Both the position numbers and the translations under genes were made by a program. From Bordetella sp. 02P26C-1 (GTDB lineage Bacteria > Pseudomonadota > Gammaproteobacteria > Burkholderiales > Burkholderiaceae_B), in the NCBI RefSeq assembly GCF_009763255.1, contig NZ_WSJB01000012.1, positions 186,001 through 250,000 of the forward strand: a DNA stretch of 64,000 nt, given 5' to 3'. Below, piece after piece: positions 38,698-48,900 of this stretch. The notes below the pieces were generated by a model, which was not told the origin of the DNA, ran no database searches, and worked only from the letters and a program-made list of their open reading frames with translations. Position 1 is the first letter of the stretch. Each line of letters starts with the position of its first letter.

Positions 38698-41505
38698 ATG
38701 TCCGCCTCTGTTCTTGCTCCCGCCCTCGCCTGGTCCGGCTATCTTCGTCGTCGCGTGGATTCGCATCCCGACTTGGCGGCGTGGCTGGAAATCGCGGCCC
38801 GGCATGCCGTCACCCCCAATGCGCTGGCTTGTTGGCAAGCCGAATTGGTCGGCACCGACGCACCGGCTATCCTGCCGGTTCCGCAATGCCGGGAGGTGCT
38901 GCGCCGACTGCGGGAACGTGTCTTTACGACATTGATGGTGCGGGATTTGGCGGGCTTGGCCTCGCTGGAAGAGGTCGTGGGGGCCATGACGGCACTGGCG
39001 GACCTGGCGGTGGGCGCCGCCTACCGCAGCGTCGCCGGCGAGCTCGTGCAAACGCACGGCGTCCCGCGCGATCCGGCCACGGGCGCCCCCCAAGAGATGC
39101 TAATCCTGGGGATGGGAAAACTGGGCGGCTGCGAACTGAACGTGTCGTCCGATATCGATCTCATCATGCTCTATGGCGAGGAAGGCGAGACCGATGGGCC
39201 ACGCCGCATCAGCCATCACGAGTTCTATGGCCGCCTGACCCGCCGGATGATGCCGGTGCTGTCCGAGGCCGACGAACATGGGCAAGTCTTCCGCACCGAT
39301 TTGCGCTTGCGACCCGATGGGGATGCGGGTCCGCCAGCATGGAGCCTGGACGCCCTGGAACATTATCTGGTGGCGCAGGGCCGCGAATGGGAGCGCTACG
39401 CGTGGCTCAAGGCGCGCTTGATGCCGGCACAGGCCTTTCCCGATAGCGACAACACGGCGCAAGCACAGCAGCTCGAAAGCCTGCGCGTCCCTTTTGTGTA
39501 TCGCAAATATTTTGATTTCGACGCGCTGGCCTCGCTGCGGGCGTTGCGCGAGCGCATTCGGCAGGACTGGCAACGCCGCGCGCTGTCGCGCAATGGCGTC
39601 GATAGCGCGAACAACATCAAGCTCGGAGACGGCGGCATCCGCGAGATTGAATTCGTGGTGCAGCTGTCGCAGCTTGTGCGCGGTGGCCGTATGCCCGCGC
39701 TGCAACGACGCGGTCTGCTCGATGCGTTACATGCCGAATGCAACGCCGGCCTCATCAGCGAAGAAGACGCACAACGGCTCGAGGCGGCCTATCGGTTTCT
39801 GCGCCGGGTCGAACATACGCTGCAATATCGCGAGGACGAGCAAACCCATCTGCTGCCGGGCGATACCGAAGGGCGAGCTAGGCTTGCGGCTGCTCTCGGT
39901 TTGGACGCGGCGCAATTCGAGCGCACGCTGTCCGAGCATCGTGCCTTCGTGAGCGAGACCTTTCGCAATGCCTTCCGCCTGGCGGGCATGGGCGATGTGG
40001 ACGACGCAAAGCCCGACGCGTCCAACAGCGCGCACGCCGACAGTTCAACCGACGATCGCGACGAGCACGATGCCGAGAGCCGCCTGGCAGAACAGATCAA
40101 GGACGCGTTCGGTCAGCAAGCCGACGACCTGTTGCGGCGAGCGGAATCGCTGTTGAACAGTCATCGTATCCGCACCCTGCCCGACAGCAGCCGGCGCCGG
40201 CTGGACACCTTGCTGCCCGCTGCGATTCATGCCGCTGCGCAGACGAGCGCGCCCGAGCATGCCGCCGCGCGCTTGTTGGACCTGATCGAAACCATCGCCC
40301 AGCGTAGCGCCTATCTCGCCCTGCTGGCGGAATATCCCGACACACTGGCCCGCGTGGCGCGTATGGTCGCAGCCAGCCCTTGGGCTGCGCAATATCTGAA
40401 TCAGCACCCGTTGCTGCTGGACAGCCTGATCGACTGGCGCACGCTATTCGAACCGCTGGACTTCGCGCAGATCGCGCGTCAGCTCACGGCGGATCTGGAT
40501 GCTTGCGTACTGCCCGACGGCAGCCCCGATATTGAACGGCAAATGAACCTGATGCGCGATGTGCAGCGTCAGGCTAGCTTTCAACTATTGGCCCAGGATC
40601 TGGAAGGCGAACTGACGGTCGAGGCGCTAGGCGATCAGTTATCGGCGTTGGCGGATATGCTGCTTGCGGAAACCATCCGCCGCGTCTGGCCTCTGGTCAA
40701 TAAACTCGCCGATGCGCAACCGCAGTTCGCCGTGATCGCGTATGGCAAGCTGGGGGGCAAGGAGCTGGGCTACGCGTCTGATCTGGATCTGGTGTTCCTG
40801 TTTGACGACCCCCGGGAGGATGCCGCAGAGGTTTATGCCAAGCTCGGTCGTCGCATGACCTCCTGGCTATCCACCATGACCTCGTCTGGACGCCTGTACG
40901 AAGTCGACCTGCGTTTGCGACCCGACGGCGATGCCGGGCTGCTAGCGGTATCGGTCGAGGCATTCGAGCAATATCAGTCGCAACACGCATGGGCATGGGA
41001 ACATCAAGCCATCACCCGTGCGCGCTATGCCGCAGGCGACACTACGGTCGGCGCCAGATTCGAACGCATCCGCGCCGAGGTCCTTATCCAGTCGCGCGAT
41101 GTCGAGGCACTGCGTGGCGAAGTGCTCGCCATGCGCGACAAGATCAGCGCGGGGCATCCCAATCACAGCGGCGACTTCGACCTGAAACACGATCGTGGCG
41201 GCATGGTCGATGTGGAATTCGTCACGCAATATCTGGTGCTGTGCTATTCGGCGACGCATCGTGTGCTGGTGAATAACTTGGGCAACATCGCATTGCTGCG
41301 CCTGGCAGGCGAGGCGGGGCTCATTCCGGCTGAGCTGGCGCAGCAAGCCGGCGATGCCTATCGAACCTTACGGCGTACTCAGCATGCCTTGCGGCTGCAA
41401 GGCGTCGAGAAGGCACGGGTGCCGCAAGACCGCCTGGTGCAGGAACGCGCAGCCGTGACTGCGTTATGGGACACGGTGTTTGGCGCCGCCGCCTTGTCAC
41501 GCTAA
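38698..41505 (+). CDS. glnE: Bifunctional glutamine synthetase adenylyltransferase/deadenylase
   Basis: GlnE adds or removes AMP on glutamine synthetase in response to nitrogen status. The 935-residue product has two nucleotidyltransferase domains. The N-terminal one ([20 protein letters not shown], about 138-157) is for deadenylylation and the C-terminal one ([20 protein letters not shown], about 682-701) for adenylylation; each is followed by the [11 protein letters not shown] motif. Length and order match the family. It stands alone, divergent from yhdP and followed 46 bases later by queH. Confidence 0.97.
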   Translation: MSASVLAPALAWSGYLRRRVDSHPDLAAWLEIAARHAVTPNALACWQAELVGTDAPAILPVPQCREVLRRLRERVFTTLMVRDLAGLASLEEVVGAMTALADLAVGAAYRSVAGELVQTHGVPRDPATGAPQEMLILGMGKLGGCELNVSSDIDLIMLYGEEGETDGPRRISHHEFYGRLTRRMMPVLSEADEHGQVFRTDLRLRPDGDAGPPAWSLDALEHYLVAQGREWERYAWLKARLMPAQAFPDSDNTAQAQQLESLRVPFVYRKYFDFDALASLRALRERIRQDWQRRALSRNGVDSANNIKLGDGGIREIEFVVQLSQLVRGGRMPALQRRGLLDALHAECNAGLISEEDAQRLEAAYRFLRRVEHTLQYREDEQTHLLPGDTEGRARLAAALGLDAAQFERTLSEHRAFVSETFRNAFRLAGMGDVDDAKPDASNSAHADSSTDDRDEHDAESRLAEQIKDAFGQQADDLLRRAESLLNSHRIRTLPDSSRRRLDTLLPAAIHAAAQTSAPEHAAARLLDLIETIAQRSAYLALLAEYPDTLARVARMVAASPWAAQYLNQHPLLLDSLIDWRTLFEPLDFAQIARQLTADLDACVLPDGSPDIERQMNLMRDVQRQASFQLLAQDLEGELTVEALGDQLSALADMLLAETIRRVWPLVNKLADAQPQFAVIAYGKLGGKELGYASDLDLVFLFDDPREDAAEVYAKLGRRMTSWLSTMTSSGRLYEVDLRLRPDGDAGLLAVSVEAFEQYQSQHAWAWEHQAITRARYAAGDTTVGARFERIRAEVLIQSRDVEALRGEVLAMRDKISAGHPNHSGDFDLKHDRGGMVDVEFVTQYLVLCYSATHRVLVNNLGNIALLRLAGEAGLIPAELAQQAGDAYRTLRRTQHALRLQGVEKARVPQDRLVQERAAVTALWDTVFGAAALSR

Positions 41506-41551
41506 ATCATCGTAAAATAAGGCCTTTTACCGCTACGACCCCACCCAAGCC

Positions 41552-42232
41552 ATGTCCGAAACTGTGCGTCCCAAACTCGAACTGCCCGCCGGCCGTCGCA
41601 AAGTGCTGATGCACTCCTGCTGCGCGCCCTGTTCTGGCGAAGTCATGGAGGCCATGCATGCGTCGGGTATCGAGTATTCGATTTTCTTCTACAACCCGAA
41701 TATTCATCCGGTCAAGGAATACGAAATCCGCAAACAGGAGAATATCCGGTTTGCCGAAAAACACGGCATCGAGTTCATCGATGCGGATTACGACATGGAT
41801 AACTGGTTCGACCGGGTCAAGGGTTTGGAGAACGAACCCGAACGCGGCGAGCGTTGCACCGTGTGTTTCGACATGCGCTTTGAGCGCACCGCGTTGTATG
41901 CACATGAGCATGGATTTGACACGATCACCAGCTCGCTGGGCATTTCGCGTTGGAAGGACATGAACCAGATCAACGGCTGCGGTGAACGGGCCGCGTCGCG
42001 CTATGACGATCTGGTTTACTGGACGTATAACTGGCGCAAGGGTGGCGGCTCGCAGCGGATGATCGAAATCTCGAAGCGGGAAAATTTTTACCAGCAGGAA
42101 TACTGCGGCTGCGTGTATTCGCTGCGCGATACCAACCGGCACCGCCGCGCGCAGGGCCGCGACCGTATTCATATTGGCGTGAAGTTTTACGGCAAATCCG
42201 AACAGGTCGATCTGACCACGCTGAAGGATTAA
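41552..42232 (+). CDS. queH: Epoxyqueuosine reductase QueH
   Basis: QueH carries out the last step of queuosine synthesis, reduction of epoxyqueuosine in tRNA, as an alternative to the cobalamin enzyme QueG. The 226-residue product has the cysteine pattern of the family: CC...C in [10 protein letters not shown] (Cys23, Cys24), CxxC in [10 protein letters not shown] (Cys102, Cys105) as probable [4Fe-4S] ligands, and the redox pair Cys185/Cys187 in [10 protein letters not shown]. The start at 41552 fits the family. A long hairpin follows the stop. Confidence 0.94.
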   Translation: MSETVRPKLELPAGRRKVLMHSCCAPCSGEVMEAMHASGIEYSIFFYNPNIHPVKEYEIRKQENIRFAEKHGIEFIDADYDMDNWFDRVKGLENEPERGERCTVCFDMRFERTALYAHEHGFDTITSSLGISRWKDMNQINGCGERAASRYDDLVYWTYNWRKGGGSQRMIEISKRENFYQQEYCGCVYSLRDTNRHRRAQGRDRIHIGVKFYGKSEQVDLTTLKD

Positions 42233-42701
42233 ACCGACATCCGGGCCTTGCTGCCTGGTTCTAGAAGGATGACGCGCTAACTGGTAGCGCGATCATCCTT
42301 GCATGCTCTTTTGGCAGCACCGCTATTCGTTCACTCACCGGAAGCGTCACCGTTCGAGCATTCCTTCATCGCGAGCGGACGGGATGCCGGCATCTCGCTG
42401 GGTGCTTGGCTGCGACGCGTATCGCGACAATTCTGCAACTGCGCGTTGACGAACGCTGACGCCATCGCGTCAGCCGCCCCTGCGACCTGTGCAGGTTATC
42501 GTGGCGCAGCAGCGAAGATGGACGTGCCGCGGTACTAAATGCGGCCTCTAAGGGATCAAGCATCATAGTAGCCTCAATAAAGCTCGCTGATATGCGGATC
42601 CCTATTATCTGAATTCCCGCCTTTGTCGAACACGTGGATCAGTCTGAAAACACGAGACAAATGCGAAGGCTCAGCAACCGCTCGTAGCCGGCCTACGTGC
42701 T
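42233..42701. other. Intergenic region between queH and the ankyrin cluster
   Basis: This 469-base stretch contains a strong hairpin after queH: AAGGATGA-CGCGCTA (42265-42279) pairs with TAGCGCG-A-TCATCCTT (42285-42300), with one bulged base and no U-tract. The rest shows no convincing coding sequence on either strand; the short frames present have no ribosome-binding site or recognisable content. It marks the left edge of the AT-richer ankyrin island. Confidence 0.6.
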
Positions 42702-43556
42702 TCACACACGGGGGAACGGCGTGCGCGCAAATCGGATGGGCGTGAGGCCGCCATGATGAGGAGACTCCTGCACGGCGCGCCGTATCCGCACGGGATAGAC
42801 CTGCTCGTGGGCGGGCCCCGTACCATCCAAGAGCAAGCGCATCTCGGACCCCACTGGCTGTTGGAGCACCAGGCTCCGTGCGCTTTCGCCGCGCTGATTG
42901 CGGATCTCGGGGTCGGCGGTCAACGCGAGGAACATATTGCAGCAGGCGAGATGCCCGTTCTTGACGGCCAAGAGCAATGGAGTGTTGCCTTCGCGGTCAC
43001 GTGCGTTGACGATGCGTTGCCACACACTTTGGTCCACGCTTGTTTCGTCGCCCCTGCAACCATAGACCTTGGCCAGCGCCCGAAGCTGCGTGTCACCATT
43101 ATGGTGCAAGTCTCTTTTGCGCTCCGAAACATACGTATGCAGCCTCAGAAACAGCTGCAGCGCCATCTCATGGTTCCCTTGTTCCGCCGCCAGCATCAAC
43201 GGTGTTTGACCCGACTCCAGCGTTTTCAGATTCCAAACCGTGAGCGGCAGTTTGTCGATCAACACGGTCAATGCGGCAGTCTTGTTGCGCGCGACGGCAT
43301 AATGCAACGAAGAAAAAGGCGATTCCCCGATCGCCTCCACGATGGCGCTGGTGTTTGTGTCATCACAAAGCAGCTCTTTGATGCCCTCGGCATTATCGTG
43401 ACTGACATGCTGAGCCAGGGAACGAATGAGCTCCTGCTGCTGCAAGACTTCCCTACCCGTCCTGACTGAGGCTCTGAAGGAAACGGGAGGCACAGGATCA
43501 TGGTGGATCATCGACGGTTTCTCGCTATTGACTGAACATTCATGGGGTTTAAACAT
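42702..43556 (-). CDS. Ankyrin-repeat protein 1
   Basis: The 284-residue product has no signal peptide or membrane segment. Residues 1-45 look disordered and rich in polar residues. Ankyrin units follow: a degenerate one at about 47-78, a clear one at 79-110 (FSSLHYAVARNKTAALTVLI), another at 113-143 (GQTPLMLAAEQGNHEMALQL), a 40-residue non-repeat insert, then 184-216 (REGNTPLLLAVKNGHLACC) and a degenerate last unit. The ATG at 43556 has AGGG six bases upstream. It is the third and most downstream of three tandem minus-strand paralogues that share the VW..kT.EsgqTPLML block. A host-directed or immunity-type role is possible; nothing in the sequence proves either. Confidence 0.85.
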   Translation of the reverse strand: MFKPHECSVNSEKPSMIHHDPVPPVSFRASVRTGREVLQQQELIRSLAQHVSHDNAEGIKELLCDDTNTSAIVEAIGESPFSSLHYAVARNKTAALTVLIDKLPLTVWNLKTLESGQTPLMLAAEQGNHEMALQLFLRLHTYVSERKRDLHHNGDTQLRALAKVYGCRGDETSVDQSVWQRIVNARDREGNTPLLLAVKNGHLACCNMFLALTADPEIRNQRGESARSLVLQQPVGSEMRLLLDGTGPAHEQVYPVRIRRAVQESPHHGGLTPIRFARTPFPRV

Positions 43557-43693
43557 AGAACCCTGTGTGCGGGCGAGCGATCATTCGCCATAAGCTCCGC
43601 ACCCGCTCAGAATAGCAATCGAAGCGCGACCCAATCTCAATTAGAAAAAAATCGGACGAGCCTTATTTTGCGTGCCTATGTTGCACAAGCGGG

Positions 43694-43709
43694 TTGCATA
43701 AGAATGCAA
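43694..43709. promoter_or_regulatory. Palindrome upstream of ankyrin gene 1
   Basis: TTGCAT-AAGA-ATGCAA, perfect 6-base arms with a 4-base centre, in the AT-rich spacer upstream of the gene at 42702-43556. Candidate operator. Confidence 0.35.
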
Positions 43710-43916
43710 AACGGTAGCAAGCGCCTCTGTTGGTATGTGTCTATGTCGCTATTTTTTTGCTAACTACAGTGCGATTTTCTATTAGCAGATATTGTTTTTC
43801 TGAAAACCGTACTGTTGTCATTGGCTACGAACCCTTGCCGACAAGGCTCACCCTTACCCACTATCTGTAGCGTGTACGCCTCTTTTCCGCTTAACTGAAG
43901 GGAACCAATAAGCGGC

Positions 43917-43954
43917 ATCCGTCACTCATCGGATTGGGCCATTGAGTGACGGAT
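43917..43954 (-). terminator. Long perfect inverted repeat after ankyrin gene 2
   Basis: ATCCGTCACTCA (43917-43928) and TGAGTGACGGAT (43943-43954) form a 12-bp perfect stem with a 14-base loop, 46 bases past the stop of ankyrin gene 2. No U-tract follows on either strand, so it may be a weak terminator, an mRNA 3'-end stabiliser or a remnant of a mobile-element end. Confidence 0.4.
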
Positions 43955-44000
43955 CCAGCGCCCTAACGACGTGACGTGGACTTACGTTCAGCAATAGCAA

Positions 44001-44774
44001 TTAAGCCCAATCAAGAAACAAACTTCTGATAGCCTGGGGTAGAGAGACGGTAGAGCAATCCTCGATAAGACGAAATAACCGGACGTCAGCGCTCAAACCC
44101 TGCATCAATGCATGCACCGTTTTTCCTTCGTCGTTTGCGATGTCGGTCTTGGCATCGGCAGCTATCAACTTGGCGCAGAATTCCCAATTTTCTCGCTCGA
44201 ATGCCAAATGCAGCGCCGTATTGCCTGTCAGGTCTGTGGCGTTGACTATGGCGGCAATTCCCTCATTCCGCGTCCCGGTCCACTTGTCTTCCCAGGCAAA
44301 CGTCGTCACCAAATCGGGAGAACGGTCGGTGGGCCAGTACCGGTTGTACTTAATTTGCTCAATCAGGATATCAAGCAGGCTCCCATCACTGTAGGGGTGC
44401 TCACCCTTGCCCTTGTCGGCGGTCAGCATCAAAGGAGTACGCCCAGATTCCTCGGTGCGCAAGAGCCAAACATCTAGCGGCAGCTTGTCCAACAGGACCA
44501 CCAAGACATCACCGCACGCGTTGTCGACGGCATAATGCAACGATGAGTACGGTGACTGATAGAGACCTTCGACAAACAACTTTAAATTACCATCGTTTGA
44601 TAACAGGTCTCGGACGGCGTCAGCGTTATCGAGCTGCACATATTCATGCAATTCCTTGCTCAAACTCTCCACACGCGCGTCGTGCTCTATCCGCGGCTCT
44701 TGATCTTGAGCCTCAAGGTCTAATGGGACGTACGTGCCGTCCACGCTCGGCATCACATTCTTAGCTTCTATCAT
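44001..44774 (-). CDS. Ankyrin-repeat protein 2
   Basis: The 257-residue acidic product lacks signal and membrane segments. After a polar 35-residue N-terminus come a degenerate helical unit (about 36-70), ankyrin units at 75-106 (YSSLHYAVDNACGDVLVVLL) and 110-140 (GRTPLMLTADKGKGEHP), a 35-residue insert rich in Trp, Asp and Arg (about 141-175), and a further unit at 178-212 (TGNTALHLAFERENWEFCAK) before a degenerate one. It shares its plan and the LDKLPLDVWLLRTEESGRTP block with its two neighbours but is strongly diverged from them. GGGGG lies upstream of the ATG at 44774. The leader has a long inverted repeat that may form an RNA structure. Confidence 0.84.
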   Translation of the reverse strand: MIEAKNVMPSVDGTYVPLDLEAQDQEPRIEHDARVESLSKELHEYVQLDNADAVRDLLSNDGNLKLFVEGLYQSPYSSLHYAVDNACGDVLVVLLDKLPLDVWLLRTEESGRTPLMLTADKGKGEHPYSDGSLLDILIEQIKYNRYWPTDRSPDLVTTFAWEDKWTGTRNEGIAAIVNATDLTGNTALHLAFERENWEFCAKLIAADAKTDIANDEGKTVHALMQGLSADVRLFRLIEDCSTVSLPQAIRSLFLDWA

Positions 44775-44799
44775 TATGAACCCCCAGGGTGTTTGATAT

Positions 44800-44831
44800 T
44801 GCAGTCACCCATCAAAGACCGAATGACTGCA
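44800..44831. promoter_or_regulatory. Inverted repeat in the leader of ankyrin gene 2
   Basis: TGCAGTCA (44800-44807) and TGACTGCA (44824-44831) are perfect 8-base arms 16 bases apart, ending 26 bases before the ATG at 44774. On the transcript one arm overlaps GGGTG, which could instead pair with CACCC next to the ribosome-binding site, so two exclusive hairpins are possible. It could equally be a protein-binding operator. Confidence 0.4.
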
Positions 44832-44962
44832 CCAAGGTGTGCGTAAATATTTGAACGTCGAACGTGGCATGATCGCGGAACCGCAAAAGCGCGCAGCACT
44901 ATTAGACGCAGAGCGCATGGCGCTGGATCGCGATTTGCCTGCTGGAGTTGCTCCCGGCAGCT

Positions 44963-45727
44963 CTATAGCAACGAACACCCCGCCGAACGCGCTGGCCTCG
45001 TATTGAAGAATTCCACGTTCATGATGGTGCCGTCTGGCGCGCGATAGTCGTGGCCGGCTTGTCCGTATGCGTACTCTGGGACGGAATCTGGATCCGTGGC
45101 AAAGCTACCTACTCCATCGCCATAATGGTTCGTGACGCTCAGGTCTGCCCCTTCCTTGCGCAATAGGCGGGCGCACTCGAAATGTTTATTTTGAATCGCT
45201 AACAGGATCGGCGTGTTGCCGTCATGATCCCGCGCGTTGATGATGCTGTTCCGGACAGCAAGGCTGGCAGGTTCGGACGCCTGCTCGCATCCGAAATCGG
45301 CTTTGGCGGTCTTTCCCGCTTGATACGTCAAATCCATCTGGAACGCGCGACACTTTGCCTGTTTGGAAAGCTCATCGATAAATGCCGCGTGCCCGTTTTC
45401 GACGGCGAGCATCAGCGGCGTTTTCTGTGTCTCCGCGGTCCGAAAATTCCAGACTCGAAACGGCAGGTAATCGAACATAACTTTCAGGCAGTCCGTCATG
45501 CCACGTGCAGCGGCGTCATGCAACGGCGAATACTCGGCCACTTCCAGCTCGGCCGCGATGCGGGCCGCGTCTGCCGACGATCTGAGGAGTGTTTTCAGCG
45601 CAACCGGGTCATCCGACTGCACGGCGTTCGCGAATCGGCTTATCAGCGGCTCAGGGCAATCCGCAACTTGTGTCGGATCGATTGGGGATGGTGGCGGCAT
45701 GCCACCAGCAATGTTATTGACCTGCAT
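44963..45727 (-). CDS. Ankyrin-repeat protein 3 with C-terminal CaaX-like box
   Basis: The 254-residue reading (ATG 45727) begins MQVNNIAGGMPPPSPIDPT, a flexible proline-rich N-terminus. It continues with ankyrin units at about 30-62 (degenerate), 65-96 (EYSPLHDAAARGMTDCLKVM), 100-125 (QKTPLMLAVENGHAAFI), a 38-residue insert, 163-197 (NARDHDGNTPILLAIQNKHF) and a non-repeat tail. The last four residues are Cys-Ser-Leu-Leu, the form of a eukaryotic CaaX prenylation box that would favour geranylgeranylation. An in-frame GTG at 45856 would add 43 residues and cannot be excluded. It follows hrpA on the same strand by 199 bases. Confidence 0.82.
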   Translation of the reverse strand: MQVNNIAGGMPPPSPIDPTQVADCPEPLISRFANAVQSDDPVALKTLLRSSADAARIAAELEVAEYSPLHDAAARGMTDCLKVMFDYLPFRVWNFRTAETQKTPLMLAVENGHAAFIDELSKQAKCRAFQMDLTYQAGKTAKADFGCEQASEPASLAVRNSIINARDHDGNTPILLAIQNKHFECARLLRKEGADLSVTNHYGDGVGSFATDPDSVPEYAYGQAGHDYRAPDGTIMNVEFFNTRPARSAGCSLL

Positions 45728-45926
45728 TTTCTCACTCGGTGGTTTGGCAGCACCTCTGTTCACTGAGACGATGCAGCGAACGCGGAGCGCATATTGAATG
45801 GGTGGACCGAGTGTCCAATAGGTCGTGTGGATCCCGCGGGCATCGTGTGTGAGCACGTGGGAAATAGGACTTGCCTGATGCGGTGGGTCGTGCGCCAGTC
45901 CCCCCGGCGCACGCGAATTGCAGGCC

Positions 45927-48900
45927 CTACCTGCGCATCGATTCCCACGACTTCATCAGGCGCTTGACCGAGACCGGCATGGGAGTGCGCAGCTCTTGGG
46001 CGAATAACGCGACGCGCAGCTCTTCGAGCAGCCAGCGAAACTCGTCGAGCTTCGGGTCAGAGGCGCCTTTCAACGCGGCGCGGGCGCGTTGGTATTGCGT
46101 GAGCAGTGGCGCCATCTCCGACATCAAGCGGGCATCGCGACCGGGATCGGCGCGAAGCTTGTCGATACGAGCGACCGCGGCCTTCAGATAGCGGGCGAAG
46201 TGCGTGAGCTGCGCGTAAGGGGTGTCCCGGATAAACCATTTCGGCACGAGCGCACCAATCTGTTGCTGCAGATCGGCATAGGCCGCCGCGTGCGGTTTTG
46301 CTTGAGGCAGCTTGCGCTGCAAGGCGCCATACTCCGTCAGGATGGCATGCGACAAGCGCGCGACTTCTTGCGCGAGCAGGCCCAGGCGCCCTTTGCCTTC
46401 CTGCCGTCGCGCCTCAAAGGCCTGTTCATCGGCGGGCCACGGTTCAGCGAGACAGGCTTGCGCCAATGCGCAGTCGATGATTTGATCGCGCAGTTCTTCC
46501 TGCGTGCCCAGATTCATGAAGAGCATGCTCATCTTCGTCAGATCTGGCAGGTTCTTTTCCAGAAACTTCACTTGCTCGCGTAGACCGATGCGGAACAGGC
46601 GCAGCAAGCCCGCGCGGTGATGGCGGCGCGCTTCCTCGGGATCGTCGAACACGTCGAGGTCGCAATGCGTGCCGCGATCCACCAGGGCCGGATATCCGAT
46701 GACGGATTGACCGCGCCGTTTGATCTCCATGATTTCCGGCAAGGGGCCGAACGACCACGAGGTCAGGTTTTCGTGAGCCAAGGCTTCGGCCACGACGGCA
46801 TCGCGGCCCGCGAGCTGCTGGAAGGTCGCCTGGGCCTGCTTGCCGAATTCGGCTTTCAGCTGCGCCAGGTTACGGCCGGCGGATAGCATGCGCCCGTGCT
46901 CATCGACGACCTTGAAGTTCATGAACAGATGCGCGGGCAAGGTCTCCAGCTTGAAGTCGGCCGGTGCGGGACGCACCTGAACCTGATCCCACATATCCGC
47001 GATGATCGCGTCGACGAGGCCTAGCTTTGGATCGGAAAGCCGGTCGTACCAGCGGTCGTAGAATCCGGCCGCGTAGTCTGGCAACGGCACGCAATGACGG
47101 CGCAGTTTCTGCGGCAAGGACTTCAACAGCAGATGGACCTTTTCTTTCAACATGCCCGGCACCAACCATTCGCAGCGTGCTGCGTCGATCTGGTTAAGCG
47201 CGAACAAGGGTACGGATAAGGTGACCCCATCACGCGGCGAGCCCGGTTCGAAATGGTAGTCGAGCGACATGGTAACGCCCTGCCATTCGACCTGCTTGGG
47301 GAACACATCGGTCGTGACGCCGGCGGCCTCGTGACGCATCAGTTCGTCGCGCGTGAGCATCAGGGCGGCGGCCTGTGCTTTGTCCAGCCCACGCACCCAT
47401 TTTTCCAGCGTGGCGGTTTGCGAAATGCCTTCGGGAAGCTGACGATCGTAGAACGCGTAGATCAGTTCGTCATCGACGAGGATGTCGGGACGACGTGTCT
47501 GGTGTTCGAGCTTTTCGATACCGGCGATGAGCTTGCGGTTATGCGCAACGAACGGCAGACGCGTATCGATTTCGCCTGGAACCAAGGCCTGACGAATGAA
47601 GAGCTCGCGTGCGTGCTGGGGATTAATGCGGCCGTAATGCACGCGGCGGCCCGCGTAGATGACCAGACCATAGAGCGTGGCGCGTTCATTTGCCACCACC
47701 TGCCCTGCTTTCTTTTCCCAGCGCGGATCGGACCATTGGCGACGCAATAGATGTGCGCCGATGCGTTCGATCCAGGTCGGTTCAATACGTGCAACCGTAC
47801 GCGCATACAGCCGCGTCGTTTCCACCAGTTCGCCGGCGACTATCCAGCGCCCACCCTTCTTGGCCTGGCGCGACCCGGGATGGATGTGAAAACGAATCTC
47901 GCGCGCGCCACGATAGACGCCCCCCTCTTCGCCCTTGAATCCGATATTGCCTAGCAAGCCCGACAACAATGCGAGATGCAGTTGTTCATAGGTGGCCTCG
48001 GTCTGGTTGACGCGCCACCCCTGCTCGCCGACTAATGCCGACAGCTGAGTGTGAACATCATGCCATTCGCGCAGACGAATGGGCGATAGGAAGTTCTGCC
48101 GCAACAAAGCGACCAGTTTGCGCTGCGATGCCTTGTGCTGCACCTGTTCGCCGTACCAGCGCCAGAGTTTCAGAAAGGATAGAAACTCCGATTTGTCGTC
48201 GGCGAACTTGGCATGCGCGGCCTCGGCGGCTTCGCGCTCGGCCATGGGGCGATCACGCGGATCCTGCACCGACAACGCGGCAGCGATGATGAGCATTTCC
48301 GCCAGACATTGCTGTTCGCGCGCGGCCAGGATCATGCGGCCGATGCGCGGGTCGACTGGCAGTTTCGCCAGTTCATGGCCCGTGTGCGTGAGCACATAGG
48401 ATGAGCCCGTGCGCGATACCGCGCTGGTCTCGTCGTCTTCATCGGAGGCTGACGCCAACTCGATTGCGCCGAGCTCTTGCAGCAAATGATACCCATCGGC
48501 CACAGCGCGTCCCGGTGGCGCTTCGACAAAGGGGAACTGTTCGATGTCGTCGAGCTTTAAGGACTTCATCCGCAGGATCACGGAGGCGAGCGAGGAACGC
48601 AGTACCTCGGGATCCGTGAATGCAGGGCGATTGTTGAAGTCCTGTTCGTCGTAAAGCCGTATGCACACGCCTGGCCCAACGCGACCGCAACGGCCCGCGC
48701 GCTGATTGGCCGATGCGCGACTGATGGGCTCGATGCGCAGTTGCTCGACCTTGTTGCGCCAGGAATAGCGTTTGATGCGTGCGAGGCCGCTATCGATGAC
48801 GAAGCGGATGCCGGGGACCGTCAGCGAGGTCTCGGCGACGTTGGTGGCCAGCACGATGCGCCGCGCATTGGTGCGTGGATGAAAGATCTGCTCTTGCTCG

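Larger units (their letters stand above)
43557..44000. other. AT-rich spacer between ankyrin genes 1 and 2
   Basis: This 444-base stretch has no convincing gene. It is visibly richer in A and T than the surrounding chromosome (for example around 43640-43800). It holds the palindrome TTGCAT-AAGA-ATGCAA (43694-43709), about 140 bases before ankyrin gene 1, and a perfect 12-base inverted repeat (43917-43928 with 43943-43954) just after ankyrin gene 2. Gene 1 therefore probably has its own promoter here, but no clear -35/-10 pair could be placed. Confidence 0.55.

Noticed and set aside
42299-42538. Short plus-strand frame of 79 codons between queH and the ankyrin island
   Set aside because: No ribosome-binding site, no recognisable content, and it starts inside the hairpin tail after queH.
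44869-45006. 45-codon plus-strand frame between ankyrin genes 2 and 3 that looked like a gene remnant
   Set aside because: It overlaps the certain 3' end of ankyrin gene 3 and I could not tie it to any known family.
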